Of a stretch of DNA of 64,000 nt, positions 44,576-58,121 are shown piece after piece. The stretch covers positions 682,001-746,000 of the forward strand of contig OX457065.1 in NCBI GenBank assembly GCA_949752795.1. The letters run 5' to 3'. How positions within the stretch are numbered: position 1 is the stretch's first letter; each line of letters starts with the position of its first letter. Below the pieces are notes generated by a model, which saw nothing but the letters and a program-made list of their open reading frames with translations, ran no database searches and was not told the origin of the DNA. Made by a program: the position numbers and the translations under genes. The DNA comes from Hyperoodon ampullatus (Eukaryota; Chordata; Mammalia; Artiodactyla; Ziphiidae).

Positions 44576-47500
44576 GTTTTGTGTTTGGCGGTTTTGATCC
44601 TGTTCTAACCAGGCAAACATAAATACCACAGCGTCCAGGGGACCACCCACCTCCCTGACTCAAAGCTGAGCCAGTGGCTTCACCCGGCAGGGTGTGTGTC
44701 CTCTTGGTGGAGAGAAGGGGACCAAGGCCCCTCGCCCGAGGGCCCTGTGTGGCAGGAAGCAGGATGTGGATGGGAGATGGCAGGTCACGGGCTGTACCTC
44801 CCAAGGGTGTCGAGGGCTGACCAGCGCCTCACACTCAACCCTGCAGGGAGGAGCTGGGAGGATCCGCCTGGGCCTTGCCCTCCTTCCTGACCCAAGGACC
44901 TCGCGGCCACACCTGCGGTCAACAAGCCAGGAGGCAGTAGTGCGTCGTCACGCGTCTGGCCTCCCTCGTGCCGCTGCTCCCCTGAGGCCCTCCCTCGGGT
45001 ATGTGACTGGGGCGGTAACTGGACGGTGCACCGGCTTCCCCCAGCTGCAAACTCACAGCAAGGCTCTGCCCCGAGGCGCTGGACAGCAGCAGCTCCACTC
45101 CTGGGTGTCACTCAAAACGTGTGTGTGCACGTTCAGCAGGAAGCATGCGCTAGAGAGCTGGTCCAGGGCCCTTCCTCAAAGTCCTGACAGGGCCCCCTGC
45201 AGGAGGGGGCGTAGATTGCAGTTCATCACGTGCCGGGGGGCCAGGCGGTGGTGAGGAGGAACCCGAAGGACGACTTTCGTGCACTTGCCCAGAAGACAGA
45301 TACGAGGGAATAGCTGCCATGAGATCACGCACATAAAGGCCCCAAAGCAGGCAAAATGGACGTATGGTTGCAGAAATCAGGAAAGGGTTTTCCCCTAGTG
45401 GCAGGAGATCAGGGGAGCAAGAGGGCTCCTGGGAGCTTGTAATGTTTGCTTTCTGGATCTGGGTGATGGTGACGTGAGTGCATTCGTGTAAAACTCAACC
45501 AGCTGCACACTGAGGGGATGCCTGTTTCCTGCATGCATATTGAGTGTACAAAAGTAAGAAAGGAAAAGACTCTGGCCTGGGGAACCCATCAGGGTGGGAG
45601 GTGGTACCCAGAAAGATAAGCGCCCTAGCCGCCGCTGGCGCGACTGTCGGTGGGGGCCAAGAGGGATGGAGTCTTTCCAGGAACCACAAAGGCATTTCCC
45701 CCGTGGCTTTAGACTCTGGAGCTCCTGGGCAGGAAGCCCCACATCCTGGGAGGCAGCCCTTTGGAATTCTGGGCAAAATGACTTTGGCTGCCATCCTGGA
45801 GGCGTCTCTGGAACCTCAGCCGCGTGGTCTGCAGGCAGATGGGATGGCGGAGAGTGAGGGGCAGAGAGGAGGCTGTGGGCTCAGAACTGTAGCCAGGAGG
45901 ATCAGGCAGGACCCCAGGCCCTTGGGTCTGCTGGTCTGAGGAGAGCGGGTGGCCCTGGCCCTCCGTGGCTCCCTGGGCTCTGGTGGGCAGGCCGAGGCAG
46001 CAGAGCACCGGCTGGTCCCCTCCCTGGGGCCACCCCCAGGTTTCCGGGCCCGCGTTCCCATTTGCAGCAGGACAGAGCTGGCTGTCCTCACCTCCTCTGG
46101 GAAGGCAGCCACGGAGGACTGCGGCCAGGACGGGAGGACGCTCTTGCCATGCAGATGAGCTGAGGCAGCTCCACGGAGTCCTGCACTAAGGCTCCTGATC
46201 TCACACCCTAGTGTGGTTCCAGGCTGGGTTTTCCAGGGGCTGGGGGTGTCCTGCAGGCCCAGAGGTCCGGGGGCGGGGCTGGGGGAGCTGGGGGGAGGGC
46301 ATGGCGGTGCCCCTGGGTCTGTGGCGGGGGCTGACTCCATGCTCTCTCTCTCTCTTTAGTTAATTTTTTGCAGCAGGTCATACGTTTACCTGGTTCAAAA
46401 TCAAAATGATTTTTAACAAAACGATAAAAATGTTCACTTCCAAAACCTCACTGTCCCTCCCTGTCTACCTGCTCTTCTGCGCCCCCTGCTGGCACGTTTA
46501 TCAGCTCTGCACGCGTGTGACAGGTTCACCTCAAGGTGAAATACACATTCCACGCCCCACTGTTCTCCATGTTCTCTGCCTGGCCCGCTTTCTTTCTCTC
46601 TCCCCACACATGCAGAGGGTTTCCTGCTGTTTCTGATGGCGCACAGAGCTGTGGTGTCTACTTAGCCAGGCCTGGTGTGCCCGTGCCATTTTGCACTCCT
46701 GCAGACGTATCTGTGGGAGGTCCCCTGTTTGTCACCCTCACTGACCTCGAGGCCCTTGGTGGCCAGGGCTGCACATCACGCGGGCCTGACTTATTGGCCC
46801 CCCACCCTGTCAGCCTCCCCTGCAGTAGACCCGGCTCAGAGAAGATTTGACGTGGCCTGACCCAGCTCCCGGGAAGCCCCTTAGAGGGTCTTTGGGTCTC
46901 CTGGACCAAGCACAGAAGGCTCAGAGTGGGCTCTCCAGTCCTGGTGACCCCCTGGGCTGAGAGCGTGCAGGGACCCTTGGGCAGTGAGGTCCACAGGACA
47001 TGGTGAGCCCCAGCCGGGAGGTTGGCCCTGAGACCCCATGGAGGGGGATCTGATGTGTGGCCTAGGCCTGCGTGGAGAGAGGTGTCAGCCCGTCCGAGGC
47101 GTCGGCCCACCTGTGGGCTCTGGGCCCCAGGGAGAGGCGGGGCAGTGCAGCAGGGAGCCTGGGTGAGGATGCAGTCGGAAGGGACTTGTGGCTTCCAGGC
47201 CAGCCTGGGGCATGGCAGTGGGCTCTCTGTCTTGGTCCCAGGACAGGTGCCTGCATCAGGAGGGATGGGCACGGCTCAGGCAGAGCATCGGCGAATCCCA
47301 GAGCTCGCCCAGAGCCCCTCCTGTGGAGCTCAGGCTGAGGCAGGGGTACTCGTGTCCACAAGATGCGCCAGGAATTAGGGGACACTTACCTCAGGTTGGT
47401 GATGACCAAGGAAGGGGGGACACCCATCTCCTCACCATGCCTTGGCTTAAACCTAGGACTGAGAACTTGGTCCTGGGCCCGTGTTGGGCCAGGACCCCTC

Positions 47501-49909
47501 GTCCACGTGTGAGATCAGGATCCCTAGTCCACGTAAGAGGCTGGTTTTTCATTTTCAGTGATGACGTACACATATTTTTCAAAGGATATTAAACAAAGAT
47601 ATAACTTGATTTAAAGAAAATTTTAATACTTGTGCCTATAGTATCCAAATATGCCATAAAAGCCAAGGGACTCAGGGTGGAGACACAGTGCTCTGAAGGT
47701 AAACCATGCGACGGGTGAGTACGGGGGGCTCGGTGGGGTCTCGCCGCCGGGCAGGGCCTGGAACGACCCCCTCGGAGGCCAGGAGGGGAGGGCCTGGGCC
47801 CATGCAGGGCTCCCCCACGGCGGGCTCTGTGGGCCCCTCCCAGCTGGCACCTCCTGGGCAGGACAGTCCCCCAGTCTGTATGTAGCGAGTCATTTCCAGC
47901 AAGAACCTTGGCCCATCTTGGAAGTGTCTCAGCCTAACTGACTTTAATTATGGACAGAGAGCCACACTGTGTGCTTGAGTCTTCGGGGCTTAAAAATGGG
48001 GCTTCCAGGTAGGAAAACGTGGTGGGAATTTTGACAGGCAGTTTGGGAGAGATCGTGAACAGAAAGGAGATGCCTGGAAAAGAAACCACAGCCAAAGTGT
48101 TCAAATGGCTCCTTTGTCAAAATGCCGGCTGATGGCATTGTTTCAGGAGAAAGATGTGGCCGAGGTTTTGTGAAGGCCCAGGGGCCTCCCCGGACCTCTG
48201 TCCAGCTGAGGCCCTGCACGGGCCTGGGGGCAGGCGGGGGACGGGGGCGCCTGGACCAGCAGAGAAATTCCAGGTCGTGAAAAAGCACTCGCCCTCTGCA
48301 GGCGGCCAGGAGCCTACTGGGCTGGAGGTTTTGCAGGAGACGGCGCAGGATCTGGAGGAACTGCGGAACCGATCCTGGGCTGGCTGGATTGCAGCTTTCC
48401 CTGTGTCATTCACTCGCTGTGACGTTGGTCAATCAACTTCTGCTCTGAGCCTCAGTTTTCTCACCTGCAAAATGGGTTTTTTGCTTTATGGGGTTGTTTG
48501 TGGTCTGCGGGCCCCGGGGCCTGGCTTGTGCCACTCCCCATCTTCCCAGGAGCCTCGGGTCTCTGCTGCCTTTGGCACTGCCTGGATCACAGGCAGCAGG
48601 ACCTGTGTCTGGTCAACTGGAGCAAGAATCACCTAGCGATGGGGCAGCTCACAGGATCGAAGAGGAGGTGAAAAGTTCCTACGAACCAGAGCCAAGGGCA
48701 GCTCCCACTGAGAAGCTGGAGAACACGCCTCTCGGAGGGGATGGTGGGTCTCCTGCCGTCCACGTTTGCAGTGCTCTGCTCGGGACTCAGGGACCCAGAG
48801 GCTCGGCTTGTGTCACAGCCTGTTGCCCAGGGAGGGTGTCTTGATCGACTTCTCACCACAACTGCGTGCACTACGGATCTGCAGGCCCCAAAGCAAAACC
48901 AGCGAGCTCTTGGAAGTGGGTGGGACTGGGTCTGGGGGGTGCAGGAAGGAAGAGGGCAAGCGCCCGTCAGCCCCTCCGCTGAGCGTCTTCTCTCCTGAGG
49001 GCCTCTCCCCCTCCCTGGGGCCCGGGGCCCGGCGCTCTCTAAGGACCGTTCAGGATAACAACGCACCTGCTCCACGGCGATCACAGCGTCGGAGGCACAT
49101 TAACACCCACGTGGGCACCAACCTGTATGTTCCTCAAGTGTGATCTCAGCGTTTTTTCACACCCACTCTCTCTGGCTGTTGATCGTACACCTTCGAGCTG
49201 GCGGGCAGGGGACCCCCCGTTTTCAGGAGGCTCCACAGAGACTCGGACGGGAGGAGTGAGAGAAAGTGGCCGATGCCCGGTCACAGAGCTCGCGGGATGG
49301 TACTTACTAATTTTAGAAGTTTTTCTGTTGACTCTCTTGGGATTTTGTGGACCAGAATCATAACTTAAAGTGGTAGTACTTTCTCTCTTCTAATTATTAT
49401 GTATTCTACTTTGTTTTTATTTTATTACACTACCCCAGAACTTTACAGTAAAAACAACAGCCGATGCCCCTGTTTGCTTCCTGAACTTAATGCGTCTGCC
49501 CCTCAAGTTCTGCCTGGAAAGATGATGCTGGTTGATGTGCTTAACACAGTGTTTGGTCTAAAGTAGGTGCTCCATAAGTGTTAGAGAGGAGTTATCGTCA
49601 CTCCGCCTCACAGACAGAGCCAAGCCCCTCACCCCTTCCACACCTGGGCTTGGGCAGAGCTGAAGGGGCCTAGGGTCGTGAGGCCAGGGGCTCAGGGGCT
49701 CGGTGCGTGTTTACTGCATTAAAGTGCATGCCTGGTGGACAGTGAAGGAGTTCCGGCAGCTCCGTCCGGGATGTGCCGGCCTCGCAGTGCAGGGGAAGGA
49801 GCGTGGTGGGACCGTGTGTTGGTCCTTACAGCTCAAGGTGGAGTCAGACGCCGTCCTTCCCCCTGCCTGCAGCCAGGCTCCTCGCACCGAGAGCCGGGCT
49901 CTTCCCTCA
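44576..49909. other. Intergenic, GC-rich, no gene recognised
   Basis: About 5.3 kb of mostly unique DNA. A short L1/MER-like 3' end word order lies near 45.45-45.55 kb ('gatctgggtgatggtgacgt', 'ctgcacactgaggggatgcc'), and a MIR at 48.4 kb. Open frames of up to 204 codons on either strand lack domains. Confidence 0.6.
48405..48485 (+). repeat. MIR-like fragment
   Basis: 'ttcactcgctgtgacgttgg', 'ctgctctgagcctcagtttt', 'ctcacctgcaaaatgggttt' match the MIR core in order. Confidence 0.75.
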
Positions 49910-50275
49910 CCCCGGAATGTGGACTGTCTCAGTGACTGGCCTGACGGATAGACAGTGGTGGAAGCAACATTCTGGCACTTCCAGGCCAGTCATGGGCCTC
50001 AGCACCTCCACCTGGCCTCTCGCCGTGCTCACTCTGGGAGCACTTGTTCTTGGATGCTCCCTCGTGGACCCGAGCTGTCACTGAGAGCGGCCCTAGCCCC
50101 ACAGAGACGCCGAGTGTGAGTGCCCCGGTCACGGGCCCCAGCGGAGGTTCCAGGTGATGGTCCGCATTACCTGCCAGCGACGTGCCTGAGCCATCCTGGA
50201 CTTCCAGCCCAGCTGAGCCTTCAGAGGACTTGCAGCCCCAGCAAAGACCTGAGAAACCCTGAGGAAGAACTCCTG
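49910..50275 (+). mobile_element. MLT1-like MaLR LTR relic
   Basis: 'gtgactggcctgacggatag', 'gagccatcctggacttccag', 'cccagctgagccttcagagg', 'agaaaccctgaggaagaact' follow the end of MLT1-type LTRs. Confidence 0.55.
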
Positions 50276-51277
50276 ACCCCGTCAGTGTCCCTGACCCCAG
50301 CGTCACTGCATGATGGCACACTGTGTTTCAAGCTGCTGTGTGTGTGGGGGGGTGGTCTTAAAGCTGGAGTCGATGCCCAGAGCTTCTGCTTAGAGGGGCA
50401 CACACCACTTCCCCTCTCAGGATCCAGCACCGAACCCCCAAGTCGTTGGCCAAGAGTTGGTGTCCACGGGGCAGAGAAGTATCATCCTCCCTCGGAGGGG
50501 CTGCAAGTGCTCAGGACAAGAGTACAGGACGGAGGGAAGTGGCTGGATACAAGGTAAACACAGGGGTGAGGTGCATTAGTACACACTAGCCATAACCCCT
50601 TCCAAAATGTAGTGAGTGAGGATCCCATTTACAGCCCCAATGACAAAAATAAAATATCTGGAAACAGCGTTCGCACCTTGAATACATCTGGTTCCTGGTA
50701 CGTGGCCCCAGGGGGGTGGGAGAGGTTTTGCAGGGAGTGTGCTAGCAGGGTTGCATGCTGGGAACTTTCCAGCCAAGTTGCACGTGGGCTTCCTGCATCT
50801 TCCCGATGACTGAAAATGTTCTTCTGAACTGTTAAAATGTGACTGTGTACGTGCTGAGGTTGGAAAACATGGTATAAAGCAGGGTAGCTGGTCTGATTGG
50901 ACCATAACTGGGAAATTCTTTTAAGTATGTGCCAACGTGAAAAAGCATAAAATCACCTGCAAGATGGAGCCCCCAGGCCTGGGCATTGGTTCCACAAGCA
51001 CAGCCAATGCCACCGAGCCCTCTCCCTCCGTGGGCACCCAGCTGAGGCCTGGGCAATGGCCCCCGAGGAGAAGGCAGGTGCCCCTCCTCTAGAAATTTAG
51101 TTTCTAATAAAGCTTTGCGTGCAGAAGGAAAGCAGTGAGCATCCCAGGGCTCTTACCCTTTGGGAGTGAGACTCTGACCGAGGCTGCAGATCCTCTCCCG
51201 GGGAGAACCCTACCCGCACAGCACACATTCCTGCGTGACACTTCTGATGGCTGCTGACTCCGAATCTTGTCCCCGCC
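50276..51277. other. Intergenic, no gene recognised
   Basis: Unique DNA. Sequence near 50.61-50.67 kb ('gatcccatttacagccccaa', 'gacaaaaataaaatatctgg') resembles a small L1 ORF2 scrap. Confidence 0.5.
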
Positions 51278-51364
51278 CCCAGGTGTATCTTTCCCCAGGT
51301 GAGCCCTTCCCCAGGTGTATCTTTCCCCAGGTGTATCTTTCCCCAGGTATGCCCTTCCCCAGGG
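51278..51364 (+). repeat. Short minisatellite, about 16-bp units
   Basis: About five tandem copies of 'cccaggtgtatctttc' and the variants 'cccaggtgagcccttc' and 'cccaggtatgcccttc'. Confidence 0.85.
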
Positions 51365-51484
51365 CCCACATGGCTCCCTCACCTTCTCTAGGCCTCTGCT
51401 CAGCCATCACTGTCTCATGAAGCTTCTCTCACCACTCTGTTTAAAAGGCAACGTCCCCAACCCTCTGCTTCCTCTTCCCCACTT

Positions 51485-51665
51485 TATTTTTCTGCATCTC
51501 ACATACTCTATAACTGCCGTGTTTATTCTGCTTATTGTCCACCGCCAGCCATCGGATGTAAAGGCCAGGAGGATGAGGTGTGTTTTGAGATCTGTGTTCC
51601 TTCTGTACCCCCAGCGTCCAGAACAGCATCTGCAGCACAGCAGGTGCTCAGCGCACCTTGAGCAA
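51485..51665 (+). repeat. L2/MIR-like 3'-end relic
   Basis: 'ggatgtaaaggccaggagga', 'cttctgtacccccagcgtcc', 'agaacagcatctgcagcaca', 'gcaggtgctcagcgcacctt' follow the usual 3' end of these repeats. A second partial copy seems to follow at 51.70-51.79 kb. Confidence 0.6.
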
Positions 51666-51799
51666 GAGAAAGAATTGTCTTTGACAGCTCTGTTTCCCTG
51701 CCCCGACTTTGAACCTCAGAAGCACAGGAACCTTGTCCTTTTCATCAGGGCCAACACACAGTGGATGTTTGTTCAAATGTTGGTTAAACTCAGTGGCCC

Positions 51800-54700
51800 A
51801 TCTGCTACTAGAGACACCAGTGATTTCCAGGCAGCTCAGAAAACCCTTACGGGAAAGGTTCTCCCATGCCCTGGTGGGGACGGCTCCCTCCCCAGTTACC
51901 AACTCCTGTCCCAGCAGTGACCTCAGTGGGGCTTACTCAATCTGATCAACAGAGAAATTTCACAAGCCCAGTGTCACTCCTGTGGGGAACCTCAGAACAC
52001 AGGAGAGCTGGGACAGCCCTTCCCTGTCCCAACGCCCTGCTCGGGGAACCGGTCGCTGGGATCAAACTCACCAGAGCAACCCTCAAAACGGGAGAGCCGC
52101 CTGTGAGGCTAGCCAGACCTGCCTCGGTGGGCGGCTCGCTGGAGGATGTGTCAGCCCAGGGATAGGGTGCCACACTCCTGTTTGCAGTCAGGGCCCCACC
52201 AGAGAGGGTCTCAGAGGTGACAACGAGCTCCCCCAGACAGCACCCGGGTCAGGCACCCCTGAGGAAGAGGCCATGGAGAGACTGTCGTTGGCCTTCTGGG
52301 CCATCTGGGGGCCATCCGCTGGCCACGACCAGCATACTGTCCGTAGACATTCCAGCCAAGTAAGCCCCCACCTGACCCCGCATAACTGCTGGGCCCTTTC
52401 CGCTTCCCAGGACCCCGTGCGTGGAGCAGGGTGTGTGTGTGTCTGGTGGGGAGCCCTCTGCACCTGAGTGTGGCGAGCTTCTCTGCCCAGCCCAGGCGCT
52501 GGTGCAGACAGCCCTGCTGAGCGGACGGTGCCTAGAGAGCAGCACTGCCCAGGGAGGGGACACAAATGCGACCTGCAGGATGAGTAGGGGTGTAGTCCAA
52601 AGAGAGGGCGGGGCGCCAGGAGGGCTCAGTGTGTGCGCCATGTTCCAGGGGCTGAGGTCGGCGTGGCGACCAGGGCGAGGGTGCTGGACGGGGGCGCACG
52701 TGTGGGTCCTTGGGTTGGGAAGGCGGCACCGGAGGAGCAGACGGGGAGGGGAGAGCCATACAGCCTCCTGGCATGGTGGCTTCTGCTTGTTCAACCCACG
52801 AGCCTTCCGAGGAACCTTGGGAAAGGCATCTCACACCGTCTCCGGGGAGGGGAAGCTCTTGGCCGTCCACCCCATCTCCCTCGGGTCCAGGACTGCCTCC
52901 TGGGATGGAGGTTCCTGAGCTGTGGCTGCCAACACCCAGCAGAGACGAGTCCAGATGGGCAGGCGTTCCCACAGCAACCAAACAAGCATCCTCCAGCTGC
53001 ACCTTGACAGATGCGCTTCCATGGTGACCTGAAGGCCGCCTTTGGTGCAGCTCTTAGGCGCCCAGGCCTCCAGGGAAGGCCTGGCTTTCACGGGCCCTTG
53101 GGACAAGTGTCGAGTTGCATCTGCAGGGAGGCTGGGACGGTTGTGTGCACCTTTATTATAATTGTTTCTTTCATTTTAACTTTTAAAGGAAGTTACAGAA
53201 ACCTGGTTAAAAAACACTCTTCCAATCCACCGTCGTCACTTTAGACCCTCCTTTCAGTGTCCTGGGCTCCGACCTGGTGATTGCGTTCTGCTTCTACTGC
53301 TCCTTGAATGGAATTTGCCTTTTTACATTTGACAAGCACGCAAGCTTGTTTGGATGCATTAATTGTTTTTAATGGCACTCTGCTTATCCTAAGCTTAATT
53401 ATCGAGCAGCACTTGACTCCGCCCTGATCGCACGTTGAATTGGGATGTTCTGGTCGCCACATTCCAGCCATCGTCTGTGTAGGGCCCGGTGAGCCTGTGG
53501 AGTCCTGCCCACCCTCCAGCCCCGCCTTGGGTGGCGTGGGGTCACAGACTCCGGCTGGGCCAGCCCCCCAGGCCAGCCAGGATGGCCGTGGCCAGTCCAG
53601 GTGGATCCGAGGGAGGTCCAGGCCTCTCAGCGCTTTGACAGGAGGGGTGAGGTGTGAATGTCTCTAGAGATAAAGAAACACATCCCCTTGCCGTGTATGT
53701 GTCCGTTCTGCTTTGCAGAAACAAAAAGTCCATTTCAGGAGCGTGTGTTACCACAAAGGAGTTTTGGTGTGGAGAGTGTTGTGTGCATGTGTCCTGCTGG
53801 AGGGGGCTGGGGGGACGGAGCACTGGGGACCGCCCTGGACTCCAGGAAAGGGGGGCGTGTCCTGGGGACACCTCCGGCTCAAGGCCCGAGGGCCCCCCTC
53901 CCTGCGTGGTGTAAGGAGGCCCCTAAGTCCGCCGGCCTCTGTGGTGCGTGATCCTGACCCTTGCGGAGGTTCGTCGGGTCGTCCATAAACAGCAGGGCCC
54001 AGTGCCTGGCTGCCCCCTGCCCCTCTCAGCACCCCCGCCCCGAGAGCTGGCACGCAGCTGACAGCGGGTGGCCTCCGCCTGGTGGCCTCACCTCAGCTCC
54101 TGCTTGCGCCCTGTTCCGCCCTCCCTGCCTCTTCACCTGCACTTGGTGACAAGTAACTGAAAACGCTGCAGCGGCGCCAAGCCCAGGGGTTTTCTCCCCA
54201 GCCTCATGCTTGCCCGCGTGCTCTGGGGTCTGCCTGACACCCAGCAGGTGGCTCTGGTCCCCCGTGGACAGAGGCTGGGTCTGGGAGGGGATGGGGGGCG
54301 GCCTCCCGAGGGCGTGGGACGCGACCCATCAGACCACGTCCCCTGCATTGTGCTTTTCTAGTCCCCGTAGGAGAGAGAGTGAGGGAGAAAGGGAGTTGGA
54401 ACGACCCAGTTTTTCACGTTTGTTTTTATGAAAACAGCGCGTGCACGCGGTTACACACTTGAACAGCGCTAAGAGCACAGGACGAGAAGGCCTGCAGACC
54501 CTGCCCACTCCTGCCCCTCCGCCACACGTGGGCGCCGCGTCCACAGCACGTCCACTCCTCCAGCCGCTGGCGCTGCTCCCCTGTCCCTGTGCCTAGAACA
54601 GTGCCTGCCGGGCGGCGGGCCTTCCAGGACCGTGAGGTGGACTCTGACTTGGTCAGTGTTTGCAAACAGCAGGCGTCCAGGACTGCGGCTCGGGGAGAAG

Positions 54701-55744
54701 GTCCGTGACGTTAGGCAAGGGTCTAGTCCTCGCCGGTGACTCCCACCTCTCCCTCACCCCCGACCTTCCAATACAGGAAGCGCAAAATTTGGGTAAAATC
54801 AATAATCGGTTATAAACTGAAGAGCCTATCATGACTGTGCATCACTAGGCACTGTAGAGACACAGTAGGACATTGTGAGTTTTCTTCCTGATCCAATTCT
54901 TCGTTATTCTTAGAGTTAGTTTTTAAAATGTGTTCAATGTCAGTGTATGGGTCTTTATTTTTTATTTTTCTGAAATGCCCCATCAGGCCTGTCACACGCA
55001 TAGCGATGTTCTTTCTTTCGTGCTTCTCCTAATGTAGAATCTGTGGGCGTCCGTCCCAGCCCCTCTCTGCGGACGCTTGTCTGGCCTGGCCGGCCATCCT
55101 GAGATTGTCCTTTTTTACTTCCTGTGCTGCACCCTGTTGCCTTCCTCCAAATCCTGCTGTCTCTGGGTTTATTTTGTTGTTTTTCTGGATCACATGCTCC
55201 AGTGGCCTCTCAGAAAGAATGCTGTGTGTGTGTGTGTGTGTGTGTGTGTCTGGGTGTAACTTTCAGTACTAGCTTGTCTTCAAAGTGTTCCTTATGCTCC
55301 CTCTGTGTCTCACTTTGAGTTGGGAATAAAATATTTGAAAGTAATTTTCCCTCATAATTTTGAGAGCAGTGGTTCTTGCTTCTGAGATAGCCTCCTTCTT
55401 TATTTGGTTCTCAGCGCCCTCCCTTTTCCCTGTTCTGAAATTGTGTGGACACCTGCTTCTCCGTTCATGGACGTGGTGGTGCCAGGTGAGTCCTTTCCAT
55501 CTGGACGTCCTGTCCTTCGATTCCTGAAGGGCATGAAGCGCCATTATTCAAGACTGTCTCAAATTATTCACTTTTTATACGAACTTGTTTCAGAACCTAA
55601 AAGCTTTTCTTATTTCCAGTATACAGAGGGCTTCTATAAATTGACAAAAAGACAAAGAGAAAAAAGGGAAAATGCAGGCAAATTATAGAAGCAGAATCCA
55701 CATCATTAATAAACATAGTAAAAGGTGATAGTTTCTCTGGTGTC
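51800..55744. other. Intergenic, no gene recognised
   Basis: Unique DNA, GC-rich to about 54.8 kb and then AT-richer. It holds a (TG)n at 55224-55249. Open frames overlap on both strands without domains. Confidence 0.6.
55224..55249 (+). repeat. (TG)13-type microsatellite
   Basis: An uninterrupted TG run of about 26 bp. Confidence 0.9.
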
Positions 55745-55761
55745 ACAAAGTTGCAATTTTA

Positions 55762-56705
55762 TTTTATTTTTTTTTTACATCTTTATTGGAGTATAGTTGC
55801 TTTACAATGGTGTGTTAGTTTCTGCTTTATAACAAAGTGAATCAGTTATACATATACATATGTTCCCATATCTCTTCCCTCTTGCATCTCCCTCCCTCCC
55901 ACCCTCCCTATCCCACCCCTCTAGGTGGTCACAAAGCACCAAGCTGATCTCCCTGTGCTACGCGGCTGCTTCCCACTAGCTATCTGTTTTACGTTTGGTA
56001 GTGTATATATGTCCAAGCCACTCTCTCACTTTGTCACAGCTTACCCTTCCCCCTCCCCATATCCTCAAGTCCATTCTCTAGTAGGTCTGTGTCTTTATTC
56101 CTGTCTTAACCCTAGGTTCTTCCTGACACTTTTTTTCTTAAATTCCATATATATGTGTCAGCATACGGTGTTTGTCTTTCTCTTTCTGACTTACTTCACT
56201 CCGTATGACAGACTCTAGCTCCATCCACCTCATTACAAATAGCTCAATTTCGTTTCTTTTTATGGCTGAGTAATATTCCATTGTATATATGTGCCACATC
56301 TTCTTTATCCATTCATTGGATGATGGACACTTAGGTTGTTTCCATCTCCGGGCTACTGTAAATAGAGCTGCAGTGAACATTTTGGTACATGACTCTTTTT
56401 GAATTATGGTTTTCTCAGAGTATATGCCCAAGAGTGGGATTGCTGGGTCATATGGTAGTTCTATTTGTAGTTTTTTAAGGAACCTCCATACCGTTCTCCA
56501 TAGTGGCTGTACCAATTCACATTCCCACCAGCAGTGCAAGAGTGTTCCCTTTTCTCCACACCCTCTCCAGCATTTATTGTTTCTAGATTTTTTGATGATG
56601 GCCATTCTGACTGGTGTGAGGTGTATCTCATTGTAGTTTTATTTGCATTTCTCTAATGATTAATGATGTTGAGCATTCTTTCATGTGTGTGTTGGCAGTC
56701 TGTAT
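55762..56705 (-). mobile_element. 5'-truncated LINE-1 with 17-bp TSD
   Basis: T-run, 'acatctttattggagtatag', then antisense 3' UTR and ORF2 C-terminus. The minus-strand frame 56138-56605 (155 codons) is intact up to the truncation and includes a Cys/Trp-rich C-terminal motif typical of L1 ORF2. Perfect TSD acaaagttgcaatttta at 55745-55761 and 56706-56722. Its 3' end matches that of the inverted L1 at 33.5 kb. Confidence 0.93.
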
Positions 56706-56722
56706 ACAAAGTTGCAATTTTA

Positions 56723-57779
56723 AAACGACAGTAAGATTCTGGTTTTGAGGGTCTGGTTGGCAGAAATGAAAAAGTCACACAACTTCCAGGGCTCTCTTAC
56801 CCTGCAGCGTGAGGGGGAAGCGTGACATATTGTAACATATTGTAACATACTGTAAAGCAACTTTAGGTAATACCTGCTAATGTCAAAGCTGTCCATACCA
56901 TGTAACTCAGCAATGCAACATTTGGAAAACTAGCCTTCAGAAAAGTTCCAGCACATAAGGATGTTTGCTACCGTTTTGTTGGTTGGGGGGCAGGGGGGTG
57001 TGAAGCACTGTGACGTGCACCAGAAAGCCGTCCCAGCGGCCACACGTGAGCCCACGCCCGCTGCCGTGCACGTCTGTGCGGGACGGTGCCACCGGGCAGA
57101 GTGCACAGACGCGAGAGGAACCACGGCTACTCTCAGACAGCATGCGGGGCTGGGGGATGCAGGAGCCACTGTGACCATCAGCATCCCAGGAGGACAGCAG
57201 CACAGAGGGGAGACCAGAGGGTTCAGTGAGATGTTGCAGCTGAATTTGAGCTGAAAGTTTCATTATGAACCTGTGATAAATTCTGTCTTGGCACGTGTTT
57301 CCTAGCTCCTGACCTGGGGTTCCTGATTAAACTCATCTGGGTCCCACCAGGCCTATCCTCCCAGGGAGGCCCGATGCAGCCCAGGCCCCACTCCTGATGT
57401 CTCCCCTCTCACTGATCACAGCGCTTCCCCATCTTTGGTTTCTGCTCCCCCGCTGGGCTACAAGCACCTCCAGGAGGGACACTGCACCCGACCCTCTGCT
57501 GTTCTCACTTGCTCCCCTGCACTGAGCTCTTGGGGGGCCCCCTGCAGCCCAGGCACTGTCGCAGGCGCTGGGGATACAAACCCAAGCACCCCCCACCAAG
57601 ATTTGATTTTACATAGGGGTCAACAGGCCCCTGTGTGAGGCCTTCGCAGGAGCACAGCTGTGCCCTCCATGACCGTCAGCCCAGTTCTCCAGAAACACTT
57701 GTTTTTATTTCCAGCTCCTTGAGTGGGTCCCAGTTCAAAGCCTGGAGCTGTGTGAAGGTTCACTCATACTTCACCTCTG
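56723..57779. other. Intergenic, no gene recognised
   Basis: Unique DNA; a direct repeat 'cgtgacatattgtaacatat...tgtaacatactgtaa' near 56.82 kb is minor. Confidence 0.55.
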
Positions 57780-58121
57780 TCTGTGCTGTGGTCTGAACGT
57801 CCGTTCCCCCGAATTTGTATGTTGAATCCTAACCCCCAAAGATGCTGGTATTAGGAGGTGGGGGCTTTGGGAGGTGATCGGTCATGAGGGTGGAGCCCTC
57901 GTGAAGGGGATTTGTGCCCTTAGAAAAGGGACCCCAGAGCTCCCTCGCAGCTTCTTCCACGTGAGGACACAGCGAGAAGTCTGTGACCCAGAGAAGGGCC
58001 CTCCCTCGACCATGCTGGCACCTTGACCTCAGACCTCCAGCCTCCAGAACCCCAAGCGATAAATGTTTGTTATAAGCCACCCAGCCTGTGGTATCATCTT
58101 ACCAGCCTGAACTAAGACAGT
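57780..58121 (+). mobile_element. MaLR-type LTR, solo, nearly complete
   Basis: 'gctgtggtctgaacgtccgt', 'gttgaatcctaacccccaaa', 'ggtattaggaggtgggggct', 'tgggaggtgatcggtcatga', 'gggtggagccctcgtgaagg', 'ccacgtgaggacacagcgag', 'cctccagcctccagaacccc', ending 'cctgaactaagacag'. Complete order for one mammalian MaLR-like LTR. Confidence 0.8.

Noticed and set aside
51278..51364. CRISPR-like direct repeats
   Set aside because: Units are contiguous without spacers, in a mammalian genome; this is a minisatellite.
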